This document shows, one piece after another, positions 9,301-17,219 of a stretch of 29,032 nt of DNA. The notes under the pieces are model-generated. The model was not told the DNA's origin, ran no database searches, and was given only the letters and a program-made list of their open reading frames with translations. A program made the position numbers and the translations under genes. Source of the DNA: CAZJGG01 sp964545475 (GTDB lineage: Bacteria > Bacillota > Clostridia > Lachnospirales > JAISER01); NCBI GenBank assembly GCA_964545475.1, contig CAZJGG010000042.1, positions 1 through 29,032 of the forward strand, read 5' to 3'. Position 1 is the stretch's first letter. Each line of letters opens with the position of its first letter.

Positions 9301-10776
9301 GAACGTCAAAACCCCGTCATTATCAGTAGATGTATTAAGGGCAAGGTCTTTCGCCGCAATTTCCTGTACATATAGTGGGTCTATAGCCGTGTCTGAAAAG
9401 TTATCAAGCTTATCAGTAATCCAAACTCTGTACGAGAGCTTATCATCTACAAAAACGTTGCCAAATTCCGGCGGAATGCTGTTTGCTTCGTCTAGTGTAT
9501 ATGGATTTCTTGTAAAGGCTTTCCAGTCTATTTGCATTGTATATTTAGGATCTATTATTGTGCTTGACGGTAAAATCGTTGGCACATATGGTTCAAAGTC
9601 GTTATTAGTCGGGTCGTACATAACAACGTTTGTAACCATTTTTTCTGTACCGTAAAACGCCGTAACTTTGTAATAAGTAATCCCTGCAGGTTTTTCCGTT
9701 AACAAATCGCTTAAAGTTCTTGCGCTGTCTCCATATAAAATGCTTATTTGTGTCCATAATCCAATATCCGGGTCAAGACCTTCGTTTGGAGTAGTGCTTT
9801 TTGAAATTTCTACTCTGTCTAACAATACCTCGCCGTTAGTGTTAGGGAATAAATCCCAGTAAAGGCGAATATGGGTTTGATCTTCAGGAACAACTTTAAG
9901 TGTGGGTTGCATGTAAGTTCTGTCTCTGTAAAGCCTTTCCTCAACAGGTGTATAGGCAATGTTCACAGTCTTCTGTATGTTGCCGGGTAAATTAATAATT
10001 GAACGGCGAGCAATTCTTAATGGGTCTGTTCCGCCTAAATACATAGGTTCAATTCTAACATCGTAAAACTGAGCAACTTTTAATACAGGGCTTTCAATAA
10101 TATAATTACATTTGCCGTTAATAAAAGTCAAATCTGCTGTAGCAACGGTAATATCGTTAATAGTTCCTGTTGGTACTCCGTTTACAATTTGGTTGTAATA
10201 AATTCTGTAACCTGAAAACAAAGCTTGCCCGTTATATGTTGGGTTATCCCAAGTTACAGAAATTTTTGTTCCTGCACCAACAGCACTAACGTTTATATCT
10301 GTAAGGAACAAGCTTTCTGGGCTTGCTTGCCCCTTATGAATAATTGAAACAGGCTGATTTAAGGTGTTCATTGTTGTATGGGTGTGAAAGGGGGTCACTG
10401 TAAATGAATAAATACAACCCTCCATAAGCGGCAAGCTTGCCAAAGTCCTGCTTTGGGTTGTTGTGCCAAAGGCATTATCGTCTGCCTGGTTAGGGGAAAC
10501 GGTTACTGCGCCTTCTGTTCCATTTGTTACATTTCTATAAGTTATTTCATATCCCTTAAACGTTATATCTGCGTCATTAGGGAAAGTAGTCCTTGTCCAT
10601 GTTAAGTTAAGGGTATAGGTTTTGTCGTTAGTGTCTGTTGGAGTGCTTCTTGTTATGCTTAGCTTATCAATGCCAGCTGGTTGTGTGCTTGCAGATGCAG
10701 AAACAGCAGGAATAGCGGCAAAAACCATAATAAATATTAGAAAAACCGATAAAATCCTATTTAAAATACGCTTCAT
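6400..10776 (-). CDS. Large secreted multi-FN3 protein with SLH-like C-terminus (1458 aa)
   Basis: Predicted cell-surface or secreted protein. The N-terminus is a signal peptide (MKRILNRILSVFLIFIMVF, then AIPAVSASAS). The body is a string of fibronectin type III-like beta domains; the clearest run from about residue 760 to 895 and 890 to 1055, with Trp near the start and Y-x-F/W-x-x-R-A/S patterns at the end (TTYHFWIRSM, TTYYFRAKTV). The last 160 residues include segments such as LKAEKIGFLDDM and ANMTMGDVMYML that resemble weak S-layer-homology repeats. No LPXTG is seen. The ATG at 10774-10776 is preferred over a TTG 15 bases upstream because GGAAGGAG precedes it. It starts 17 bases after the sister gene stops, so they are an operon. 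The function is unknown; adhesion, matrix or S-layer association is inference. Confidence 0.85.
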   Translation of the reverse strand: MKRILNRILSVFLIFIMVFAAIPAVSASASTQPAGIDKLSITRSTPTDTNDKTYTLNLTWTRTTFPNDADITFKGYEITYRNVTNGTEGAVTVSPNQADDNAFGTTTQSRTLASLPLMEGCIYSFTVTPFHTHTTMNTLNQPVSIIHKGQASPESLFLTDINVSAVGAGTKISVTWDNPTYNGQALFSGYRIYYNQIVNGVPTGTINDITVATADLTFINGKCNYIIESPVLKVAQFYDVRIEPMYLGGTDPLRIARRSIINLPGNIQKTVNIAYTPVEERLYRDRTYMQPTLKVVPEDQTHIRLYWDLFPNTNGEVLLDRVEISKSTTPNEGLDPDIGLWTQISILYGDSARTLSDLLTEKPAGITYYKVTAFYGTEKMVTNVVMYDPTNNDFEPYVPTILPSSTIIDPKYTMQIDWKAFTRNPYTLDEANSIPPEFGNVFVDDKLSYRVWITDKLDNFSDTAIDPLYVQEIAAKDLALNTSTDNDGVLTFFYRAPFNQYVSKGASGFSAPLPLADNKVYYIRILAIRDNGQQSKFAYYSMFIPASGDINQNPNMISAPPVRIQLVDGVENITDTSIGIEWDRKWYEAYNSDPAVLNWFVKVAVDGNKKVVFGDEADKYPETKIMLNEYKTEAEIKAKLAALGVADANIPPLRQIDLGEYGKPGSAQYEIHTVTYDEVVKAGGYTEYLKTLLDMDKEDPTGLSHVMWSQITPTGTDPVLNYNVTEANLPPGALKPNTPYVIYFRPYTVKAAYYPTFVSATTLTTRGEVPFDPTVPTLIVITSKTTDTSVTVWWKSSKSLDYELSYSELISDYPNGGTRILPADIKAKGVAEERTDADGKTTAGTSYTITGLFPDTTYHFWIRSMAAGQDGTNPGQTSNWSNPVSEKTKDILPPDPPKGLGPASSESLKIYNTQNKLDVVAISDKYIIIEWMRDYNDINNAEAPTAPATGASVTGGSAELLSIQDIIDTYMVKFNELTPYTTYYFRAKTVLTITQSANGIERQYNYIVQMSKTDKFLEYVEVTVPPLNAPAGDKFKRKESDWSAVISLRTSKSDVAGDYDENKNPDLYPLPNLDFEASFDSATKTANFRFRSDGVGLDGLKDNYVDQRFILRLVASKAFNYDITLPTPKGEIVLNRNIEMPYSIWKTLDERKISLRLISDSTTITIQPESLLTTQFKGIKDLGNGSKMTISMKTNAKGTPVLKDGQTYSALPQSLGVTVKTKNNQVNLNELAKPVKIELKIDNKSEKMEKNIDAYIANKDSAGWEQTKSAYNTATGVLTFESRRLGSYAAVTNGQAATFPLDKYRDEFLFVTAKMSISDLTTYDSNRPLTANEFNNLVAGVAYNRKNITMSTDMTGGDFEKLGKSKLLVSGMNVPNEAGINALVKLYELKSKTAVKGQPTAATSLLPDIKAVDPQYQNNVLKAEKIGFLDDMETLNPKANMTMGDVMYMLSIIYDDAA

Positions 10777-10793
10777 AATAGCTCCTTCCAAAA

Positions 10794-13700
10794 TTATAGT
10801 TTTTTCTTATTATCTATTTTGGTTAACAGGTTAAGCATTTCTTCAATAGTCAGAGGCCCGTTGGAAACCATATTTTTGTTTCTGTAAATATCAAGCTCGT
10901 AAGCGGCACGAACACTTTTTGCGTATTTTTCTTCAAGCCCGGTTACGCCGGACAAAGCGGTGTTATCTCTAATTTTTAAATTAGCAATAGATGTTCCTGT
11001 TTTTGCCTCGAAAAGCGCCATCATAAGGTAAAGTGATTCCTGAAGGGTTGCATTTGAGTTTTGCCCTCTTGAGGAAACATTTATCTTTTTGTTGGATTTA
11101 AGCCAGTCAAAAATATCAGAGCCTTTAGGTGCGCCCATCATCCTTGCAACAGAGCCTGCAACCATTTGCTTTGTAGCATTTGCTTCAAGAATAATCTTAT
11201 CCTTGCCTAAAAAGTCGTCTAAGCCGTATTTTGAAACAATAGCTATTGCTGTTTGCCCTTTTTGAACGTTTTCAATGCCGGGAATGTTAATTAACCGGCC
11301 TGTAAAAACGTAAGCACCAAAGTTTTTAGTGTAAATTGCTTTGTTCTGCCCAAGGGGTGTTACTGTATAAGGGAACCAGCCGCCGTTTTCGTTTCTGTAA
11401 GCCGCAACTTTTGTTTCTGTGTCAATACCTTTAACGGCAATAGCCATTTCTTTATCTAAACCACTTAACGGATAAACCGTATCAAGAGTTTTTAATAAAT
11501 TTTCATGGGCAATGTTATAAACAGATGCCCCTGCATCGGCTATTATTTTTGAAACGAAAAGTGAGAATTCTTCGCTTAAAGCTTTATCCTTAACCATTCT
11601 TAATATTTGGTCTTTATAGCTTTGGGCTGTTGCTATTGCATCAATTCTTTCAAGAACTTTTGCGAACAAATCGCTGTCCCAATCGCCTATATTCATTTTG
11701 GATGCTACAATATCATATCTTACTTCGCAAACATCGGTAATTGGTGCTTCGCCGTCTATACTTTCCGGCGGAGTAAGCCAGTTAATTGCTATGCGAACGA
11801 AGTAACCATCAGCTTTGCCCCGTTTCAATTGCTCTGAAACTGCAAAAATAGCCGGGTTTGTATTTAAGTCAATTGCCCCCGGAGGGATAACAGCTTGTAA
11901 ATTTCCGTGGTTTACTGTAAAACCAACGTTAGCCTTTGTTGCGGCATCGTAGCAGGATACTGGTATAAAGTAAACCGCTCTTTGTGATGCGCTTTCAACA
12001 AGAGAATATCTGCTGTCTGTTAAAGTTCTCATTGAAGCTTCAAAAGCACCTGGTCTGTAAATAATTTCAAGGTTAGAAGGGTTGTTCGCCCCTGTCCAGT
12101 ATGGGAATTTATAAAGCTTGCTTAATTCTTCTTTTAATTGCCCAAGCCAGTCGTCCTCTTTAAGAGAATCGTCATAATCCTGCTGGTTCATTTCCGTTCT
12201 GAACGTAGCTATATTTGAGTATACAGAAACGTCCTTTGTAGCAATATCCACCATAGCAACACGTATTTGATACGTTGTTCCTGCTTGAAGCCCAGTTATT
12301 TTATAAAGGAAATGAGTCCATCCTGCTTCGGAAGCCGCTGTTGCATATTGCTTTAACATTTCAACATCCATTGTAACCGGTTCTGGCCAGTCGCTATCTG
12401 TGTCTTTTTTAATTTGGTATTGGAGGTTTGCTATAACGCCTACGTTATCTTTGTTGTCAATAGGTGCGTCAAAGCTAATCCATATTTCTTTTTGGGTGTC
12501 GTAATCTTTTCTGCCTGTTTCCGCTTTAAGGTTCTTAGGCGCTTGAACAGTTAACGTAGTAACGCTTACGGCACTCCATGTTGAATATCTTTCAATTCCG
12601 TCAATAATTTTAACGGTGCGAACATAATAAAAATATAATGTGTTAGGTGTTAAAGATTTATCCGTTAAAAAGTATTGAACATTGTCGGAATCGTCCAGTA
12701 CAAACTTAGTAAGGTCGGTTATGCCGAACAAATTAACTGGCGTTCCGTCTTTTGTCCTTAAAGCTATTTTCTCGTCTTTAATATCCGTCCAAAGCTTTGA
12801 TGCTGAAAGGGCGGTAAATGCTTCTCTACTTTCCAAAAGCCTTGAATCATTTGGTATTTGATTATTTGTTACACGGATAATTTCATACTCAATTTTATCA
12901 TTTTCCTGGTCGTCAATAGCATCAAGTGGAACTTTGTCCCAAAAGATAGTAGCATGGTCAAGCCCAACGTCTTTTTTGCCTAAATTTTGAGGAGCAGGCG
13001 GTATTTTATCGCTTGGTTTTGGAACTTCCAAAACACCCTTTGTTGTAATTGTAGCAATGCTTGAAAGCTTTGATTCTGATGCATACCACGCCATAGTAGT
13101 GCTGTTCCAGTCAGGAGACTGAGTGTTAGACTTAACAAATAAATCTACATAAGCGTAATATTTTTGGTTTTTGTCAAGCCCGTCTAAAATATAGTCGTAT
13201 GCTACGGATTGACCAGCAACGAGCTTTTGAACGTCTTCGTCAGTAAGTTCTATTGTAACAGCCGCTACTTTATTTTTTCTTAAAACATCTCTCGGAATTG
13301 GGTTTTCCCCATTAATAAGGTTAATAGGTTCTGTTGTTCCGTCGTTTGAAAAAATCATTCTATTGCTTGGAGAAGGCACATAATTAAATAAAACGGACAT
13401 TGGTGCGTTTTGCCTTCCTCTTATAATCCCTGCTTCTGTTGGTGGATTTTCTGCGTTTTTATAATCCATTTCCTTGCTTGGCAGAGAGCTCATCATATAT
13501 TCGTTATCTTGAGAAAGATACAAATTCATATACATTTTAGGCGCAATAAACGGTTTTGTTTTAAAGCCGTAGGAATTGTCTAAAAAGTCTTTTACACCTT
13601 TGCCGCTTAAAGACCATTTTGCATGGAAAGATATTTCGTCGTCGGGTGGTGTAATATCACCGAATTCAAGGGTTAAATCCTGAGGCGGCGGCAAAGTAAG

Positions 13701-15899
13701 TTTTGAAATATCACTTAAAGTCATACTTGAGCATAAGGACGGCGAAGTATTAATAACCTTTGTTGGGTTATTTGTTGGGTTTGCAATATCTGTCTGCAAA
13801 AGAGGCTGAGTGTTTAAAAAGTATATTTCAGGATAATAAAACTGAATATAAATTCTGTCCCCTGTGTCCGGGTCAGTTGTATATTGCGGACCGGGTTTAG
13901 CTGAAGATGGTGCTTGGATTTGAAGCCCTTTAACGCCAACTCTCGCCGGATCGTCGTTAATTGTCGGCGTTTTAAGCTCATGCCAGTCCTTACTTTCAAC
14001 TTTACCAGTTGGTACAAATGGAAGCAAATAAGCAGGTTGCGTTGTTAAGTTTAATACCTGCCTGTAGTCAAAATTATCGTATTTAATCTGATACTTTGTA
14101 ATATCGCTCGGGTCTTTCCTAATGCTTATTAAAGCATAAGCAAAGTCTGTAAACGGCGGATTGTTATCAGGTGTCATAGTATATTGAAGCTTATAAACTA
14201 TTGAAAACGGCTGTCCGTTAGCGTTGGCTACAACATCAACTTTCCTTAATATAGATGCCGCATCGCCAATATCCCAGTCAAGAGTCATTGTTAAGTCACC
14301 TCTTGATAAATCCGGTTCAGTAGGAACTATCGTAGCGTCTGTTACAGTAAAGCTGTTAGGCGTTGAAACAACGTCCAGTAAATCCGCCTTATAAACAGAA
14401 CGTTGTGAATAAATAGCACTTTGAGGGCTATCGTAAACAGAAGCATTACCGGGGCTAAAAAGCACTTGGTAACGGGAAACATTCTGGTTTTCCGGGCTTA
14501 CCGTAAGAGGAATAAGCGTATCATTAACGCCGTCTCCCCTTTGCATAACAAATCTGCTGCCCATGCCGTCTGTTAACAGGTAATAACCGTCTACAGGTGT
14601 GCCGTCCGGTTTCTTATAAGGTTTAACTAGTGCATAATATTTTCCGTTTTTTGGAACAATTTCATACTGAACAAAAGTAAATACTGACGAATTAGGAAAT
14701 ATGGAAGCTCTTGTTTTCCTTGTAACATCCGTACCTCCAATAACAATTGAAGAGCCGTCGTATACTGTGTTAGGAGGTAGATTTCCTACTTTAAGCTGCA
14801 AGTATTTGTCCGTTCCTTCGGTAATAATTTGGGCAGAGCAAGTTGCACCGTTTCCCGGGTTAACACTTGGGTTTGCCGGTGGAGCCCAAATATTTGGAAT
14901 CACAATTTGAATATCATAACCTACTTTAAATGTTGCCGGAAGAACAGCGTTTGCCCCGGATGGCGGTGCGGCTTGCTCAAATTTGTTCGTTCCGTTCCAA
15001 ACTTTTGGCATAGGAATTTTAAATGTTATTCCCACGTCTTTTGAACCCGGCAGTCTTTTATTATCCGGGTTTGTATCAATAACGGGAGGAGTAATATCAA
15101 GTTCGTCTGCTGTAGAGGCAGTAAGCCCGTTGTTTGCTGTTGGAGTAACTGTTGTGTTAAGGTTAACGTCCGGTGTTACTTTTAAGTCAAACCCTGTATT
15201 TACTGTTACTGTTGACGTTTCTATTGTTGTGTTGTTGGAAAGCTTAAATTCATAAACTCCGCCGATTTTTGTGCTGTTTGTGGCAAAGACCAATCTGCCC
15301 GAGCCATCTACTTTAAAATGAACTGTAGCATTGTCGTATTGGAAAGAATAACCCCTGTTTGCACCAACACTAAAATTAGGCGTCGGGGTGTTAACAACCA
15401 TTTGGTCAGGAGTGTTCCCGTTGTTGTTGTAATTTGCAATATAGTCCGTATAAACGGTATATCCTCTGCCCCCGGCTTTGTTAAAAGCATATATATTGTA
15501 GGGATAAGGGCTTGTTGTATAAGGGACAAAAGTATTTGTACCGCTGTTAAAAATATTAACGTTATAATCTACATGGTAGATGTTGTTAATATCTTTTTCA
15601 ACTGTAACTTCAATTTTTTTAGGCACATAACCTGCGCCTGTTGTATAATCGTCAATAATGTATTGAAGTGTATACTTGCCTTCTGTCACTGGAAAAAAAA
15701 CGTATGTCTGATCAGCAGGTAAATCTTGGGTAACGTCTACCGGGGTAATGGCAGCCGGGTTTTCGGTAAGCCTTTTGGTCATATCCGCAATAAGGCTTAC
15801 AGTGGCTGCTGCAAAGGCCTGTTCAGTGTAAACAAAGGCAAAGCTGTTCATAACAAGGCAAAAAGCTAAAAGCTGTGCTGTTAATTTTTTTAATTTCAT
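10794..15899 (-). CDS. Very large secreted protein with FN3 domains and SLH-like C-terminus (1701 aa)
   Basis: First gene of the surface-protein operon. A signal peptide is clear (MKLKKLTAQLLAFCLVMNSF, ending TEQAFAA). Residues about 30-900 are beta-rich and repetitive, rich in Pro, Asn and Thr, without a family I recognise. FN3-like domains lie at roughly 960-1130 and 1135-1237 (PPAPQNLGKKDVGLDHATIF; LQAGTTYQIRVAMVD). The segment from about 1240 to 1540 is mixed alpha/beta, and 1540-1701 holds SLH-like segments (TAIAIVSKYGLDDFLGKD; YAKSVRAAYELDIYRNKNM). The same C-terminal style occurs in the downstream protein, which suggests a paired function at the cell wall. The ATG at 15897-15899 has GGGAGG 8 bases upstream; a GTG five codons earlier is less well placed. 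No catalytic motif was seen. Confidence 0.85.
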   Translation of the reverse strand: MKLKKLTAQLLAFCLVMNSFAFVYTEQAFAAATVSLIADMTKRLTENPAAITPVDVTQDLPADQTYVFFPVTEGKYTLQYIIDDYTTGAGYVPKKIEVTVEKDINNIYHVDYNVNIFNSGTNTFVPYTTSPYPYNIYAFNKAGGRGYTVYTDYIANYNNNGNTPDQMVVNTPTPNFSVGANRGYSFQYDNATVHFKVDGSGRLVFATNSTKIGGVYEFKLSNNTTIETSTVTVNTGFDLKVTPDVNLNTTVTPTANNGLTASTADELDITPPVIDTNPDNKRLPGSKDVGITFKIPMPKVWNGTNKFEQAAPPSGANAVLPATFKVGYDIQIVIPNIWAPPANPSVNPGNGATCSAQIITEGTDKYLQLKVGNLPPNTVYDGSSIVIGGTDVTRKTRASIFPNSSVFTFVQYEIVPKNGKYYALVKPYKKPDGTPVDGYYLLTDGMGSRFVMQRGDGVNDTLIPLTVSPENQNVSRYQVLFSPGNASVYDSPQSAIYSQRSVYKADLLDVVSTPNSFTVTDATIVPTEPDLSRGDLTMTLDWDIGDAASILRKVDVVANANGQPFSIVYKLQYTMTPDNNPPFTDFAYALISIRKDPSDITKYQIKYDNFDYRQVLNLTTQPAYLLPFVPTGKVESKDWHELKTPTINDDPARVGVKGLQIQAPSSAKPGPQYTTDPDTGDRIYIQFYYPEIYFLNTQPLLQTDIANPTNNPTKVINTSPSLCSSMTLSDISKLTLPPPQDLTLEFGDITPPDDEISFHAKWSLSGKGVKDFLDNSYGFKTKPFIAPKMYMNLYLSQDNEYMMSSLPSKEMDYKNAENPPTEAGIIRGRQNAPMSVLFNYVPSPSNRMIFSNDGTTEPINLINGENPIPRDVLRKNKVAAVTIELTDEDVQKLVAGQSVAYDYILDGLDKNQKYYAYVDLFVKSNTQSPDWNSTTMAWYASESKLSSIATITTKGVLEVPKPSDKIPPAPQNLGKKDVGLDHATIFWDKVPLDAIDDQENDKIEYEIIRVTNNQIPNDSRLLESREAFTALSASKLWTDIKDEKIALRTKDGTPVNLFGITDLTKFVLDDSDNVQYFLTDKSLTPNTLYFYYVRTVKIIDGIERYSTWSAVSVTTLTVQAPKNLKAETGRKDYDTQKEIWISFDAPIDNKDNVGVIANLQYQIKKDTDSDWPEPVTMDVEMLKQYATAASEAGWTHFLYKITGLQAGTTYQIRVAMVDIATKDVSVYSNIATFRTEMNQQDYDDSLKEDDWLGQLKEELSKLYKFPYWTGANNPSNLEIIYRPGAFEASMRTLTDSRYSLVESASQRAVYFIPVSCYDAATKANVGFTVNHGNLQAVIPPGAIDLNTNPAIFAVSEQLKRGKADGYFVRIAINWLTPPESIDGEAPITDVCEVRYDIVASKMNIGDWDSDLFAKVLERIDAIATAQSYKDQILRMVKDKALSEEFSLFVSKIIADAGASVYNIAHENLLKTLDTVYPLSGLDKEMAIAVKGIDTETKVAAYRNENGGWFPYTVTPLGQNKAIYTKNFGAYVFTGRLINIPGIENVQKGQTAIAIVSKYGLDDFLGKDKIILEANATKQMVAGSVARMMGAPKGSDIFDWLKSNKKINVSSRGQNSNATLQESLYLMMALFEAKTGTSIANLKIRDNTALSGVTGLEEKYAKSVRAAYELDIYRNKNMVSNGPLTIEEMLNLLTKIDNKKKL

Positions 15900-15997
15900 G
15901 CAATATCCTCCCACAATATGCTTTATATAAAGTATTTACTTAATATTATAATTATAGCGAAAATTATGTTTTTTTTAAATAGCCAATTACATTAAAA

Positions 15998-16018
15998 TTA
16001 TGTAACAAACAGATTCAT
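15998..16018 (-). other. Possible six-codon leader ORF upstream of the FN3 operon
   Basis: ATG at 16016-16018 reads MNLFVT and stops at TAA. It is preceded by GGGGGAGG four bases away, one of the strongest ribosome binding sites in the window. It lies about 100 bases upstream of the 1701-residue gene and downstream of the candidate promoter. It may be a leader peptide or a decoy site; this cannot be settled from one sequence. Confidence 0.35.
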
Positions 16019-16057
16019 AAAACCTCCCCCTAACGTGTTTGATGATTATAATTGTAT

Positions 16058-16086
16058 ATAATACCATAATTTTGGTAATAAAACAA
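16058..16086 (-). promoter_or_regulatory. Candidate promoter of the FN3 operon
   Basis: Minus-strand TTGTTT (16081-16086), 17-bp spacer, TATTAT (16058-16063). The predicted leader is about 150 bases. The surrounding DNA is very AT-rich, so chance matches are likely. Confidence 0.4.
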
Positions 16087-16144
16087 CGAATTATGTAATA
16101 TTTATGCAAAAAGTTCACAAAACGCCTTATTTCGCAAAAAACTG

Positions 16145-16173
16145 TTGCAATAGCGTAAAGAATGTGTTATATT
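16145..16173 (+). promoter_or_regulatory. Candidate sigma-70 promoter for a small RNA
   Basis: TTGCAA (16145-16150), exact 17-bp spacer, TATATT (16168-16173). The same TTGCAA -35 with a 17-bp spacer occurs at the tuf promoter. There is no plus-strand protein gene for about 1.1 kb downstream. Confidence 0.55.
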
Positions 16174-16179
16174 ATTGTT

Positions 16180-16350
16180 ACAAAAAGTAATTTAGAAATA
16201 GAATAGGTTCGGCAAGTCGAAAATCGGCTTAGATTAAAAGATGATTCTTACATTATTTTATTTAAATTTGGTAATTTTCAGAAACTATTTGCGATAAACT
16301 CCCCCCAGCTAAAGGGAACGTTAAATAACGTTCCCTTTAGCTATTTTTGT
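16180..16350 (+). ncRNA. Candidate small RNA (about 170 nt), unknown family
   Basis: The stretch lies between a promoter-like pair and a strong hairpin followed by T5, with no ORF that has a ribosome binding site. A small internal stem AAGTCG / CGGCTT can form near 16214-16230. I do not recognise a riboswitch or known RNA family; 6S, SRP and tmRNA signatures were not seen. It is supported only by signals at the two ends. Confidence 0.4.
16307..16347 (+). terminator. Strong Rho-independent terminator hairpin
   Basis: A perfect 16-bp stem: AGCTAAAGGGAACGTT (16307-16322) pairs with AACGTTCCCTTTAGCT (16327-16342) across AAAT, followed by ATTTTTGT. Its core GGGAACG...CGTTCCC resembles the arms of the palindromic element 30 bp away, so it may itself derive from that repeat family. 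Confidence 0.75.
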
Positions 16351-16375
16351 GTATACAAATGGCCATCGGAAGCCA

Positions 16376-16482
16376 GCGGAACGCATACAATGCGTTCCCT
16401 ACAAAATAGCATCTATTATTCTAATATTTTATTATATCATTTTTAAAATAGTTTCGTAGGGAACGCATTGTATGCGTTCCGC
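16376..16482. repeat. 107-bp palindromic element with perfect 27-bp terminal inverted repeats
   Basis: The arms 16376-16402 and 16456-16482 are exact reverse complements over 27 bases. Each arm is itself a hairpin: GGAACGCAT, three bases, ATGCGTTCC. The 53-bp centre is AT-rich and codes for nothing. No clear target-site duplication is seen. The form suits a REP/MITE-like non-autonomous repeat. Whether other copies exist in the genome cannot be seen here. Confidence 0.8.
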
Positions 16483-16485
16483 CCC

Positions 16486-16601
16486 TCAAATGGTATGGAG
16501 GTTACATCCTGTATCCCAGGTGAAGGCCACAACTTGCAAGAACACAGTGTTGTTTTAATTCGTGGCGGTAGAGTTAAAGACGTTCCTGGTTTGCATTACC
16601 A
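16486..16601 (+). pseudogene. Duplicated internal fragment of rpsL (codons 71-109)
   Basis: 116 bases align without gaps to 17529-17644 in rpsL with four mismatches (112/116 identical), at a constant offset of 1043 bp and in the same orientation. The copy begins at the outer edge of the palindromic element and ends at the 3' end of the frameshifted gene. It keeps the S12 reading frame (GMEVTSCIPGEGHNLQEHSV, then VLIRGGRVKDVPG), but lacks both gene ends, a ribosome binding site and a proper start. It covers the S12 region corresponding to E. coli K87 and D88. It is not expected to make a functional protein. Confidence 0.93.
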
Positions 16602-16623
16602 TCATCTAAGCTGTATCTTATGT

Positions 16624-17219
16624 TTAATCAATTGTAATATTATCCGGTACTTCATCTATATCTGTATATAAATCATTTGGAATAAAATCTTTATAATATA
16701 CGATTTTATATTTTTTATCTATTTTACATACATAAACACTAGATAGAGCAATTTGACAAAACATTAACAGGTGTGGAGCAGAAACAGCAAACGTTTCACC
16801 GCTGTTTCTGCGAACATAGCTGTTTATGTTTTTGCAAATAGCTATATAATCATTGATACTTTTTGAGTATCGGGCAAATCTGACTCATATCTAAGAGCAC
16901 TATTTACAAAATATATATCATCATTTATTTTTTTTATTTCAATTACTTTAAAAAAATCTACTCTAAAAGTATTTAATTTAAGCTTGTTTTTATAATTTTC
17001 ATCTGGTATATATACTAAATCTTTAGCCTTATCAGCCTCACCACTATTAATGTAGTTAAAGTACTTATTCATAATATATCGTATTTGATATTTATAAAAA
17101 TTGCTGCTTACATTATTAATTCCATAGAAAGATAAAATAAATATTATAACTACTATCAATGTTAACTTACTTTTTTTCTCCATGGTAAATCCGCAAACAC
17201 TATATTTTTTTCTTGACAT
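16624..17219 (-). pseudogene. Membrane-anchored hypothetical protein, frameshifted
   Basis: The first part (17219 to 16842) encodes 125 residues: one N-terminal membrane segment (KLTLIVVIIFILSFYGI) and a soluble outside domain with KYFNYINSGEADKAKDLVYI, similar in style to NTF2-like or DUF4878-type extracytoplasmic domains. It stops at TAG (16842-16844). In the -1 frame the same strand stays open to TAA at 16624-16626, with coherent protein (DYIAICKNINSYVRRNSGET; KIDKKYKIVYYKDFIPNDLY; TDIDEVPDNITID). A one-base loss near the A5 run at about 16860 would explain this and restore about 185-197 residues. The ATG at 17217-17219 has no ribosome binding site and overlaps the rpsL -35; the ATG at 17181-17183 (MEKKSK) may be the real start. 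Function unknown. Confidence 0.7.
16778..16811. repeat. Perfect 11-bp inverted repeat inside the frameshifted gene
   Basis: GCAGAAACAGC (16778-16788) and GCTGTTTCTGC (16801-16811) flank a 12-base loop. No T-run follows on either strand, so a terminator is not indicated. It lies about 30 bases beyond the premature stop. Confidence 0.7.

Larger units (their letters stand above)
15915..16375. other. Gene-free AT-rich region between the FN3 operon and the rearranged patch
   Basis: No protein gene is seen on either strand. It holds the minus-strand leader and candidate promoter of the FN3 operon, then a plus-strand promoter-like pair, a candidate small RNA and a strong terminator hairpin, each listed separately. 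Confidence 0.6.

Noticed and set aside
16468..16671. 67-codon open frame containing the S12-like segment
   Set aside because: It begins with TTG inside the palindromic repeat, has no ribosome binding site, and runs from duplicated rpsL sequence into unrelated DNA. Treated as a gene fragment.
16778..16811. Terminator for the frameshifted gene
   Set aside because: A good 11-bp stem, but no T-run on either strand, and the -1 frame stays open through it.
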